Below are positions 23,873 to 34,620 of a DNA stretch of 64,000 nt, in pieces (positions within the stretch are counted from its first letter, which is position 1; the number at the start of each line of letters is the position of its first letter). The notes under the pieces are model-generated. The model searched no databases, was not told the origin of the DNA, and saw nothing but the letters and a program-made list of their open reading frames with translations. Location: the NCBI GenBank assembly GCA_009733775.1, contig WOGZ01000168.1, positions 1 through 64,000 on the forward strand. Reading direction: 5' to 3'. Made by a program: the position numbers and the translations under genes. The DNA comes from Alectoria sarmentosa (Eukaryota > Ascomycota > Lecanoromycetes > Lecanorales > Parmeliaceae).

Positions 23873-24050
23873 GAGAAAGAAAGCAAGCAAGAAAGAAAGA
23901 AAGAAAAAAAGAAAGAAAAAGAGAAAAAGAGAAAACAAGCAAAAAAGAAAGCAAGAAAGAAAAAAAGAAAGAAGGAAAGAGAAAGAAAGAAAGAGAGAAA
24001 GAAAGAAAGAAAAAAAGAAAGAAAGAAAAAAAGCAAAAAAGAAAGAAAAG
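23840..24050. repeat. Tetranucleotide purine tract (GAAA)n
   Basis: About 210 bases of GAAA/GAAAAA units with scattered GC interruptions. Confidence 0.93.
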
Positions 24051-24404
24051 CAATCATCAGCAACGCAACACCCATGGACCCCAACAACAGCAACAACAGC
24101 AGCAGCAGCAACAACAGCGGCAACGAGCGAGCACCCCGCTTGAATTCACGTCCCTCGCTCGCCCCGACTGCCCAACCCCAACCCCAACCCCAATCCCATC
24201 CATCCCCATCCGTTCGTTCCCTTCGACAGACATATGTAGTTCCCCCGATACCACCATAATACCCTCTCCTCCTCCCCCCGATACCACCATAATACCCTCT
24301 TCTCCCCCTTCCCCCTTCCCCCCCCTACCTAATTTCTCACCCAAAAAAAGGAGTGCCAGCATGCAAAGAATGGCCGGAGTAAAACGAAGAAATGAGCTGC
24401 TGCC

Positions 24405-24565
24405 ACTGTCCTTTCCTTTCCTTCCCTTCCCTTCCCTTCTTTCCTTCTCTTCCCTCCCTTTCCCTCCCTTTTCCTCCCTTCCCTTCCCTTCTTTTCCCTT
24501 CCCTCCCTTCCCTTCCCTTCCCTTCCTTTTCCTCCCTTCCCTTCCCTTCCCTTCCCTTCCTCCTC
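24405..24565. repeat. Pentanucleotide pyrimidine tract (CCCTT)n
   Basis: About 160 bases of CCCTT/CCTTT units running up to the assembly gap, which probably reflects collapse or drop-out of this repeat. Confidence 0.93.
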
Positions 24566-24576
24566 AGCAAACCATC

Positions 24577-24644
24577 NNNNNNNNNNNNNNNNNNNNNNNN
24601 NNNNNNNNNNNNNNNNNNNNNNNNNNNNNNNNNNNNNNNNNNNN
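24577..24644. other. Assembly gap (68 N)
   Basis: Run of N between a CCCTT tract and a G homopolymer of about 22. True length is unknown. Confidence 0.99.
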
Positions 24645-25000
24645 GCGTAAAAGGGGGGGGGGGGGGGGGGGGAGCGCAGGGCTCGCTTGCTTACTCTGAA
24701 CCATTGGTGTCAGGCTGCCTTTGCTTTTTGCAGTCCTGCGGGAGGAAACGAGAGAAGAGGAGAGGAGAATAAATCCCTTAGATCGGGCGGCTAGATCTCT
24801 GCAAGGGTCTTGTATTTTGGTCCCTTGCTTTTACATGATGTATACACCTACGTGAATGTGGGGAAGCGCAGTGCTATTTTACAACAAAAAGATGGCTCAA
24901 TTTATTTCTCACATGGTATATATGTACCTTGTACACCTACCTACATATTGCCATCCTAGATCAAAGCTCGCATCCGACGCTCAAATGGAAAGGCAGCAAA

Positions 25001-26931
25001 TCAAACAACATTCCTCACCGCTCGTACAAAGACGCTCTTCCTCCGCCCAGCGGCCGCATTCTCCAATGGGTCCAAATCGAACGTCCGCATACCCGTCAAT
25101 AGATCCATCTGGTGTGCCCGGACGAAGAAACCGCCCTTGTTCTTGGAGTAGACTTTCCAGAAAATGTAGAGCGCGATGACAATGGGTGCGGCTAGATATT
25201 CTTGGAAAAAATCAGTGGCGTTGGGAGCGGTACCGAGGGGCTGAAATAAATGTTAGCATAATTATTGGAGTAACACAGGGTAGAAGTAGGATGACTGACC
25301 CAGACAGAGACGTAGAAAGTGGCTATGAGGGCAATGACGTTCAAGAAGAAACCAATGTAACTGCCAATAACACCGAATTGAGCCTGGAAAGGCAATTCAT
25401 CCAAAGTGTGCCCTTGTACCATCCAGCCGCGGCGGAAGCGGATGTGAGAAAGACAGATGCTGCCCCAGACGAAAAAGTAGGAAAGACCGGAGAGGGACAG
25501 GAGCCAGGAGAAGAAGGTGGAGCCAGCGGTGGCTTCATTGACGAAGGCGAGGAGGCCAAAGATGAGTTGAATAACGACACACCAGAGAGGGCGACCTTTG
25601 CTGTCAATGTACATGAGGAATTTGGGGCCCATACCCCTCGCGGCGAGCGCTTGCATGGTACGCGTGGAGCCAAAGGTACAGGAATTTGCGACACTGAGAA
25701 CGGATATCGTGATGACGGCGTTGAAGACGGAGGGGAGTCCGCTGACACCGGCCATTTGGATTGCAAGCACAAAGGGAGAAGCCTTGGTGTTTGAACCGGT
25801 AGCACCGAGGAGGTCAGGGTCGTTGGAGGGGAGGATCAAGCCGACCATGAAGAGCGAGATTACGTAGAAACCTGAGATCCGCCAGAACACTTGCTTGGTG
25901 GCTGTTGGTAGGGACTTTCTGGGGTCCGCAGCCTCCGCAGCGGCAAGACCAACAAGCTCGGTACCGCCGAAAGCAAAGGCGGCGTTGACGAAAACGGAGC
26001 AAAATCCTTTGAAGCCGTTTTTAAACGCGCCTGGATCATGCCAGTAGTGTGCACCCAGGTATCCGCGGTTGACTTTGCTGTGGACACCTCCGCAGTCGAC
26101 GACGATGGCGAAAATGATGAAACCGATGACGGCAGCGACTTTGATAGCGCCGAGAGCGAATTCGACTGTTGGGCGCGGTTGGTCAGCTACTGAGAGACAG
26201 CCATTTCGTGGAGTCCGGACGACCAACCTTCGCCGTATCCGCGCACACCGAAGAATTGAACCACGCAAAGGAGGAAGAGGAAAACAGCGATCCAAACACC
26301 GATATTTATTTCCTTCCAAAACGAGATGGTGATACCAGCAGCCGTGATTTCGAAAGGCAAGACGGTAAGCCATCCTAATGCATAATCCCAGCCCATTGCG
26401 AAACCCCTGCAAATGTATGTTATTATTCTATTTTGTATAGATGTGCTGTATTTTGGGTTCGTACCATGCTTCGTCGATAAAGCGGCACCCGTAGGTAAAG
26501 AAAGCGCCGTTGACCGGGTAGAGGACGGCAAGCTCTCCCAGAGCTTGCACGGTAAAGAGCAACAGAAGACCAACAATCATGAAACCGATGAGCTAGAAAA
26601 CGCAGTCAGCAGTGCAATTATTGCGATGCTGTTGATTGATGCGATCACATACCACACTGCCGGGGCCACCATTGTTAAACGATTGACCGGAGCCAACGAA
26701 GAGACCGGCACCGATGGAACCACCTATTTTGGGATTTGATCAGAGAAATCCTTGTGTTTTGGGTTATTTGTATGGGAATGATATACCGATAGCTATCATT
26801 TGCATGTGACGACCCTTGAGATTGCGATGGAGACCTCCATCGGCAGGAGGCTCGGCCTCGAAGTCTGCATCGCGACTGCCGTTGCTGTCGTATGTGACAT
26901 CATCGAGGGGGACCTTCTCTTTGGTATCCAT
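25001..26931 (-). CDS. Amino-acid permease (APC superfamily, fungal AAT type)
   Basis: Six exons: 26931-26787, 26723-26653, 26592-26465, 26406-26228, 26165-25300 and 25240-25001; 542 aa; five introns of 58-63 bp. Residues 1-45 form a hydrophilic N-tail ending RNLKGRHMQMIAIG; GGSIGAGLFVGSG marks TM1 of amino-acid/polyamine permeases. About 12 TM segments follow (FMIVGLLLLFTVQALGEL, IGFIIFAIVV, AAFAFGGTELVGLAAAE, FNAVITISVLSVANS). The sequence STRTMQALAARGMGP and RRGWMVQGHTLDELPFQ is typical of GAP1/DIP5-like permeases. The C-tail is short and basic. It imports amino acids by proton symport at the plasma membrane. An alternative ATG at 26961 would add ten residues. The donor of intron 3 is GTACGA. 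It lies 1.7 kb from an alpha-arrestin, the class of adaptor that drives permease turnover. Confidence 0.93.
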
Positions 26932-28634
26932 GACTGCAGCACAAGGTGGGTGCGACGTCAAGGTAGGAGAAAGGTGGGGAGGTGGAGAGAATGAATGCAG
27001 CGGACGACACGAGGGGAGGAGGTTGGGGAGGAGAGGCTGTTATGTAAAAGAGGCGAAAGAGAGATGGGGCGCGCCAGCCAGTTTTGTAGTAATCGTAATA
27101 ATATCCAAGCAAGACAAGAGTACGTTGGGAGTAAGGTAATGTTTTAATAAAGCTGGTCGGTTGGCATTTTGGCTACTTTAGCCTTGTCGAAAGGATGTTG
27201 GATGGTGGGTGATGGACGATGGGCGATGGGCGATGGACGGTCCAGAGGTACATATGGTGGGTGAAGGTCTGCCTCGTGTCCGGAGTAGAGGGAATTTTCT
27301 GGGCTAGATTACGGGCGAGGATGAGCGAATGGGCCAAAGATAAGAGGAAATGCAGCTAATAAGCAGCCTAAGGTCTTAGCTGACGAGCCCGCTGCAGCAT
27401 CGCCTCCAGCTACCCCACTCGGCCGTCCCCCCCTTCACCCTCCAGCCCTCCTAGGTACATACTAAGTACATAATCCTCCCTAGGGACATGCAAATGGGAA
27501 ACATAATCCGCCCAGCCCGTGACTGCCCTTGCCTGCCAATAGACAGACCTCCTTGGCAAATCCTTAGCTGCTGATAACGCGCATTCGCTTGCTTTGCCTC
27601 TTGGGGGTGCGAGATGAATGATCTTCAGCATCATCTGCTATTTGCACCTCACTAGACTGCAAAAAGATGTAGGGTCCGATTATGCAGCGGCATCTAGCTG
27701 GTCGTCGCATGTCTTCTAGAACACTGTATGGAACGACTTGAAGCCGGTCCCATGTTAGTCTCGGACCAGGGTCCACCAATCAGAGTGGGATCCAATCCCA
27801 TGGTTGCGGCTTCTAGGACCCTTGAAGAAGCAAATCTGCGTGACGGAAGGTAAGACCGTGACCAGTGAGAACTAGGAGGAAGCCGATCTCACAAAAGGAA
27901 AAAAGGAAAAAAGGAAAAAGGCGACATCCATCATCCATCATCGCCAATTATTTTCCGTCATCATCAGTTGATGACCGACGACTCTCTCTCGCGGCTCGCC
28001 CGACGCCCCCACGTAAAGAAGCCGGGAGGGAAGGGTGTCAGGCTGTCAGAAAGTGGATTGATTGGCGGCAAGGCGGATCAACTGGCGAAAGGGAATGCAA
28101 AGCAAAGGATAGTTCCAACATGCGACTGCCATGTGGCATGTGCTTTCCAAACGTCAAATGGACGTTGAATATAGGCGCGCAAAATCATGTCCCTCTGTCT
28201 CCTCTTTGTCTCATACTTTGATGAGGATGAGTGTCAGAGTGTGGTGTAGTGGAGCAGGAGGCAAATGTACGGAGTAGAGTACTCGTACTGTAGCTATTTT
28301 CAAATTTAGAATTTGAATTTCCTTATCAACGCCTCATCTGTTATCATCATCCAATTTGTTCGGCGCAATTGAACGGCCTTATAAAATTTGGAATCAAAAT
28401 TCGTTGCCAACCGTCAAACGGCGCCTTCCCACTACAAGTTTAACGCCATTCCCTGTCTTGGCGCCTGTCTTGGCTTGGTCTTGGCATGGTCTTTATCCCA
28501 ACCTCAGTCACCTCACACAAGAACCATCAGAGGAAACGCATACCCAATGCGGCGTCAGGTGGCGAACATCATGATGCCTCGGATATCCACGGCTTCGGCG
28601 TCGGATTCCGCTCTCTGCACTCTCTCGGTATGCT
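26932..28634. other. Intergenic, nothing recognised
   Basis: 1.7 kb upstream of the permease and downstream of the arrestin gene. It contains GATGG-type degenerate repeats at about 27,195-27,240 and an AAAAAGG run at 27,893-27,920. No supported ORF. Confidence 0.45.
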
Positions 28635-30085
28635 TCAATTCCCTTCCCCATCCGAGTCGTCTGAAAAATGCGACTCCCGGTTGATAAAGAGCTCCGACGA
28701 GACCTGGATCGGGACTTCAAGGCGCATCGATTCCTTCTTCGTGGAGATGGCGTCCCCGTGCATCCGGAAGCTCAAGACAAGGATGAGAACGTAGAAATGG
28801 GAGATCAAAGACAGGTGAAATGTCGGAAGGTACTGCTTCTTCAGAGGCAGGACCAGATGCAGCGGGAGGACAGTCGTGAGATATCGGCGACCCCCGGGTT
28901 TGTCGGATGTCATGCTATCTCGGTTGTGTCCAGTCAAGTCCCGCTGCCACTTGACTTGTTGGACTGTTCCGCCGACCAGTGGTATGGTTTCGATAGACAG
29001 TCCGTCGTAGGTGCCGTCTGCTCTGTTTCCGATCCGGTACGGACAGTCAGACATCGAGTTGCTCGACACCCGGGTTGCCGCCCGAAGATGGGCCGTTATT
29101 TTGGTCAGCTTAGGAGGAACACCATGGACCTCGATCGGCTCGAATCTCAATCTCATCTCGGCCCTAGTGCCCACCGATTCCTTCTGGCAAGTATCATAGC
29201 CTATCGAGACTGGCACACACAGGCTCTTTGGCTGGGTCACTTCCATCTCCATCTTCCCTTGACTGCCCGTCCATGCTTTCCCCTCGAGATATGCGGTCGC
29301 TGCTGCAATGCTTTCTTTGCCGAGAGAGCTGCAATTTTGTAAGAGAGGCTCTTCTTTGACGATGGGCACAATCCTTATCACGCGTGATGTTTCTCCGAGC
29401 GTTATCACTCGTGGTGTTTCTCCCAGCGGTGTTGCCGTATCATTTCTCAAGAGCTTCGCTTTAATGCAGTATGAGATTGAGGCGATGTTCGGTGCCGTAC
29501 TCGGCACCGAGTTCTTCTCGTAGCTAGGTGGAAGCATAAGCTGGGCCTCTCTCACGCTCTCTCTCAGGTCCTCCTGACACTTCGTTGGCTTCCTCTGGTC
29601 CAGTGGGACCTCGAACCTGAATGGGATCTGGTAAAACCATCCAACGTCCATTGTCCTGATTCTACGAAGCTCAGACCTACCCACGGGCTCTTGCAAAATC
29701 AGCAATGTCTCCGATCGCTTGTGGTCGCGGTTACTTCCCCCCGGAGACAGCAAGGGTGGCCTCACGAATGTGGTGGTCGTCCCTAATAGCCTCGAATCAA
29801 TTTCCAGTCAAACACAAACCGCAAAGCTAGATTTGAGAGGTGGTGTCACAAAGATTTTGACAGGTTACCTTCCAGATTTATGGAAACGGCATCGAACTCT
29901 GTGAGCTCAGGCATCTCCATACTAACATAACCTCCGACTTCATCCCCTGTTGCGAACGTCTTCGGTACTGAGAAGTTATCGAGGTGCTCCAAGGTGATGG
30001 TGAGAGTGACCTTTGTCAGTTGAGAAGAGGTGGCGGACCGAGCTTTGCCGAAGCGGGGCTTCGAAATGTGTGTAAAATTGGACAT
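28635..30085 (-). CDS. Alpha-arrestin-like protein with PPSY motif
   Basis: Exons 30085-29869 and 29782-28635 with an 86-bp intron (GTAACC donor, TTAG acceptor); 454 aa. The upstream in-frame codon at 30115 is TTG, so the first ATG at 30085 is taken. The N-terminal arrestin fold starts with VTLTITLEHLDNFSVPKTFATGDEVGGYVSME and SINLEGTTTT; DVGWFYQIPFRFEVP is the usual arrestin-N core. Residues 157-160 are PPSY, a PPxY motif binding WW domains of Rsp5/NEDD4 ubiquitin ligases. The C-terminal half (from about VPVSIGYD to LEVPIQV) fits arrestin_C. A 27-base tandem duplication (29,380-29,430 area) repeats LGETxRVI. Such proteins recruit Rsp5 to plasma-membrane transporters for endocytosis; the target is unknown, though an amino-acid permease lies nearby. 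Confidence 0.85.
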
Positions 30086-30728
30086 GATGCCAGACTCTTT
30101 ATCATATTTTGACAAGGATCTTCCTCAGCCATCTATATGTTACAGGGGTTTCAGAAACTAGGGATACCTCTGAGTGGTTCTATGTGCTATTCTCAGTCAG
30201 CTTGGTTGGCGAATTTGACCGAGCGGCAGCGGCATCTAGCCTCGGCGGACTGCTGCCAGCAGTGACACAGTATCCCAAATGACGATTCATTCCCAATAAT
30301 TGGCCAAGAGCTTCGGCTAGTTGCTGCCAAGCCGTCCTTTATCTTGAAGAGAATGTTGGGCGTTTGGCGACATAGGTGAGGAAGCATTTGATCGGCGACA
30401 GATTTGCGCGACGCTTTGGGCAGATTGAAACACAAAGTGAAGCAAAGAACGACCCCATGCCTATAAAAATAGTACCACCATACAATGCGTTGATCATGAG
30501 TGCAAAGTCGTGTGATGATGCAGGATGGTGTTCTCGGAGCGGTAAGAGAATCCGTCGGCTTGGGCAAACTCCCCTCACTTTGTACACAATTGATTCACTC
30601 ACGACCTTAACACTTTCTAATAGACGCTTCAATCCCCACTCGGTGTTCACATATACTCTACTACATATGAGCAGATTGTCCTCCATATCGCTTTACCAAC
30701 ACTTGCAGTCCGACGCACTGAGCACATA
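30086..30728. promoter_or_regulatory. Divergent promoter region, arrestin / oxygenase-like
   Basis: 643 bp between divergent start codons. Overlapping frames of 110-125 codons occur on both strands (30193-30729) but show no domain; I treat them as chance. Confidence 0.4.
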
Positions 30729-32003
30729 ATGCCGTTTCCCAAAGGTCTCACAAGCCCTCTGTCCCCGGCTTCTTCTAGGAACAGTGAACCATCGTCATGG
30801 GAGGCGAATGTGGCGGCCTCTCAGGGGCGCAACGCAAAAATCACCATCGTATCCTTCCACGGCCTCTTTCGCAAACTTGCGGCTGCAAAATTGATGATGA
30901 GCCAGTAGGTGGTCTCCAGCTCGTCATTCCCATTTCTTACAAAATTGAGTGCCCGAGATACGTCGCACCACTCAAGGCTCGATCCCAGAAAAACGTTGAC
31001 TGTTGGTGAATTGCTGCAGAGCTTGTCGCCATGACGGAGTATTTTACCTTGATATGACTGGTGAAGATGCAAGGACGTCCCTGGGCGAGCTCAACATCGG
31101 GAAATATCTGGACGGTTCAAAACAATTGCATGCTCTCTTGGACGTGCAAAAGTTGGGTTTCGAGCTTGACAATATCTTACCACTTGGCACTACAGGGTGA
31201 GAACTCTCGTTGATCAACACAATCTTCTCCTTGTCCGAGAGTAGCTGGCTCAAGATCTCTATAGGTACAAAGCCGCTGGCAAGTTCCATGGGGCTTTAGC
31301 CGGAGACTACCCTCTCGAAGAAGATTGGCTCGTACTCCTCCCGAACCCTCTTGAATCAAACCTCCCTAACACTCTGTCGTATCAGCTCGCCGGTAACGCA
31401 GTCGACGACGACGCACACTTTCGCACCTGCCTACCCCCTCTTATATTCGACAAACTCTTCGATATCTATGCCATAGCGCGATTCCACCTCATTGGGCTGA
31501 GCCTCCTCGAACAGCTCGACATTGCTCTCTCAACCAAGAACCTGCGAAGCGCACACACGGACGGCCAGGCAAACACGTCATCCATCCTTCTCACCAAATG
31601 CATTCCCACGACCCAAAGTTCAGTGAACAGCGTGGAAACCCACACGGACCCAGGAACTCTATTGATACTCTTCAATCCGCCACCATCCCTGCATCTCTTC
31701 CGCCCAGCCGATCCCGAGAAACCGGAATCCAAGCCTAGATACATCCCCATCAGTCCTCCACCGGGCTCCGCAGCCGTCATCGTCGGCGACGCGCTCAGTT
31801 TCCTATCTCGAGGCCGGCTACACGCCGCGCAGATGTGCATGATGGCCGCAAAGGGGATGGAAAATGTGGATGAATGGCACTCGGTGGCCTATCGATTAGG
31901 GCCGGATGAGAAGGCCACGCTGGTAGACTTGGAGAAGGTGAAATGGCCAGCGGGGGACTGGCATGCAGCGAGGATGGGCGTGGAGGCGGATGAGACGCTT
32001 TGA
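30729..32003 (+). CDS. 2OG-Fe(II) oxygenase-like protein, probably inactive
   Basis: Exons 30729-30904, 31020-31196 and 31265-32003; introns of 115 bp (GTAGGT) and 68 bp (GTGAGA); 363 aa. The splices give the family N-domain signature ACRHDGVFYLDMTG and YKAAGKFHGALAGDYPLEEDW. The jelly-roll core has the proximal iron ligands H244-x-D246 (VETHTDPGTLLILF) and VIVGDALSFLSRGRL. Where isopenicillin-N-synthase-like enzymes have the distal His (S-N-x-H-R-V), this protein reads LHAAQMCMM, placing Met308 at the His position; the usual 2-oxoglutarate Arg (RYS) aligns with WHS. It therefore lacks expected metal and cosubstrate residues by hand alignment. H304 four residues earlier might substitute. Function unknown. 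Exon 3 is long and clean, so it is under constraint rather than decayed. Confidence 0.75.
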
Positions 32004-32704
32004 GATTTGACGGCGGCGAGGGATGCGCTTCGGGGTTGCTGCGAGAAGGGAGACTTTTTCATCGAAACGATACTCCACTGATTTACCCAGTCGTGGCGAC
32101 GCAGGAGAATCGTATCCAGCAAAGTGACCGATGACCACTGACCTGACTCTCTCTCTCAGCAAGGCCAAATCATGACTGAAACAGAGATCGACGACGCCCA
32201 TGCGCTATGCAAAAGGCAGCCCTTTCGCCAGCCTAGAGGAGCATTCCTGCCGACAACCACCACCTAGCCAACCAGCGCCAGTTCCTGAACTCGCCCCACC
32301 CAACAATACCCATCCATCCACTCAGCAGCCATCTCCCGCTAAAGCAGCGGGCCTAGCCTCACCCACCTCTCAGGCATCAAACCAGCACCTCTCCTAAGAT
32401 TTGGTACACCGCCGACACACACACTTAACATGACCAGCTACGACACCATCATCGGCAAAACGGCTGATGAAGAGGAGATAGATACATAGATAGATCTGCT
32501 CGTGAAGTGGGGCAGAGGTAGTCAGTCAGTCTTCGATTAATCGCAAGCAACAATGTGAAATATATGTCCGTGCTCGATTTACGAATAAAAGTCCTGCCGT
32601 TCGGCAAAGCAGAGTAGATATTTTATATTTTATAAGACATGCATGAAAGGGGGCAATTGCCAAATATACATACTCACTGTCGTGATGGCTGAATATATTC
32701 CTAT

Positions 32705-32935
32705 CCCATCCATCCATCTATTTAACCATCCATCTATCTATCTATCAATCCATCCATTCATCCATCCATCCATCCATCCCTATTCTATTCATCCTATTCA
32801 ACCATTCATCCAATCAATCCAATTCATCCACCCATTCAATTCATCCACCCAATCAATCCAATCCAATCCATCCATCCATCCATCTATCTATCTATCAATC
32901 CAATCAATCCATTCATTCATGTATTTATCAATTCA
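32705..32935. repeat. Tetranucleotide microsatellite (CATC/CAAT)n, interrupted
   Basis: About 230 bases of CATC, CATT, CAAT and CTAT units. Confidence 0.9.
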
Positions 32936-33239
32936 TCCCTATACTGTTTATCCTATTCATTCATCCCCATGACTCTTCATCTTCATCTCCATCTTCATTT
33001 TCATTTTCATTTTCATTTTCATCTTCATCTTCATCTCCATCTTCATCTTCATTTTCATTTTCATCTACATCTTCATTTTCAGCAAATCAACGTTTTTAAT
33101 CCATTCATTCATTTAAAACATCCATCACCCCGCAGCCCCCCCTCTTTCCTCTCCACGTCTTCACACACACACATATACGATTAAACAATCATCAATACGT
33201 AACCTCCCTCTTCTCTCCTCCCTTTCCCTCCTCTCTTAT

Positions 33240-33575
33240 CTTCTTTGCTCTCTTCTCTTTTCTTCTCTTTTTTCTTTTTTTTTTTTTTTTTCTTTTCTTC
33301 TTTTTTTTTTTTTTTTTTCTTCTTTTCTTTTCTCTCCTCTTTTTTTTCTTCTTTTCTTTTCTCTCCTCTTTTTTTTCTTCTTCTCTTTTCTCCTCTCTTT
33401 TGTCCTCTTCTCTCTTTTTCTCTTCTTTTCTCTCCTTTTCTCTTTTCTTTTCTCCTTTTTTCTCTTTTTATTTTTTTTTTATTTTTCTTTTCCTCTCTTC
33501 TTTTTTCCTTTTTTTTTTTTTTCTCCTTTTCTTTTTCTCCTCTCCTCTCCTCTCCTCTCTTCTCCCCTCCCTTTC
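33240..33575. repeat. Polypyrimidine tract, CTTTT/CCTCT units
   Basis: About 335 bases that are almost wholly C/T with T runs up to about 18; it encodes artificial Phe/Ser/Leu frames. Confidence 0.95.
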
Positions 33576-34016
33576 CCCAACCCTATAATTAACCACCCAT
33601 CCAATCCAATCCAATCCAATCCGCAAAATCTATTCTCTTTCAAAATTAATCAATTAATCAATGAGGGGCTGAAGAAAGAAGAAAAAGAAGAAGAAAAAGA
33701 AGAAGAAAAAAAAGAAGAAAAGAAGAAAGAAGGAAGAAAGCTCCCCAAAAACCGTGCTAAGCGTTGCGTGCGTGCCTGAACGATTATGTATAGCCTGGAT
33801 TTTCTAGGAAATATGGGCATGGCATGGGCAATGGGATGGGATGGCATGGGATGGCATGGGATGAGATGAGGTATGGACGGAAGGGGGGGGGCGAAAGGTA
33901 GAAGCTATGGTAAATGAATGAAGAGAAGGGGGGAGAGGGAGAGAGGTAGGAGAGATAGAAGAGGTAAGAAAGACTTTTGAAAAGAGAGAAAAAGAGAGAA
34001 AAAGAAAGAGAAAAAA

Positions 34017-34019
<3 letters not shown>

Positions 34020-34069
<50 letters not shown>
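34020..34069. repeat. Dinucleotide microsatellite (GA)n
   Basis: About 24 GA units. Confidence 0.95.
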
Positions 34070-34070
<1 letters not shown>

Positions 34071-34620
34071 CGAATTGGATGCAAACAGAATCAAATAAGA
34101 TTCGGATTCGGATTCGGATTTCGAATCGAGGCAAATAAATCAAAGCAGCGTTCTGATATTTGAAGAAGACAAGGCACCGCGGCCGGAAAGACAATCGCAC
34201 GAGGGAAGCGGGATGGAAAGATCAAGTTACGGCCTCGAGCCCTAGTAATACAGGTGGGGGAAGGAAGTAGAGAAAGATACACGACATCGCCAATGTGACA
34301 TCGCCCTAGACAAGAGATTTGCTCCATAAAGGTCCAAGCCCAAGAGCGGCACCCAGGCCGACGACCAGCGATCTAGATGGCGAAACCCGTGTGAAACAAC
34401 TCCAGCTGCTGCCAGCTCTTCGAAGAGCAAAGGTATCGGGTACCAAAAATTTTCTCCAGCAGCGAAGCCACCACGCTGAAACGCTGACAAGTTGAACAAA
34501 AAATCCACCATCTAAGAACGTAGATCCCTTCGACCTTGCAAGCAAGCAAACCAGAGTCCCTTCTTGGATATATCCCGTTATACGACCCGAACTCCCAATA
34601 GAACTCCCTTCAATGCGCCG

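Larger units (their letters stand above)
22014..25000. other. Low-complexity desert with assembly gap
   Basis: 3 kb dominated by strand-asymmetric simple sequence: CA-rich (22,880-23,330), TAG and GGA repeats (23,405-23,430 and 23,610-23,645), GAAA tracts (23,840-24,050), CAA/CAG and CCCCAA runs (24,075-24,200), CCCTT tracts and an N gap followed by a G homopolymer (24,651-24,672). A 237-codon G/T-rich frame at 22657-23370 (minus) looks hydrophobic but is probably compositional. Confidence 0.6.
32004..34620. other. Second microsatellite desert
   Basis: 2.6 kb between convergent genes. Besides the repeats listed separately there are CTTCAT/TTTCAT units (32,975-33,080), AATCC units (33,600-33,620), AAG-rich tract (33,670-33,740), GGGATGGCAT units (33,832-33,862) and a GATTCG hexamer run (34,099-34,120). 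No supported gene. Confidence 0.75.

Noticed and set aside
23755..24699. 314-codon Lys/Arg-rich plus-strand ORF
   Set aside because: It is a translation of GAAA and CCCTT microsatellites and spans the N gap.
30193..30729. Overlapping ORFs on both strands between arrestin and oxygenase-like genes
   Set aside because: No domain similarity; they conflict with each other and with the promoter interval.
33245..33592. 115-codon Phe/Ser/Leu ORF
   Set aside because: Polypyrimidine tract only.
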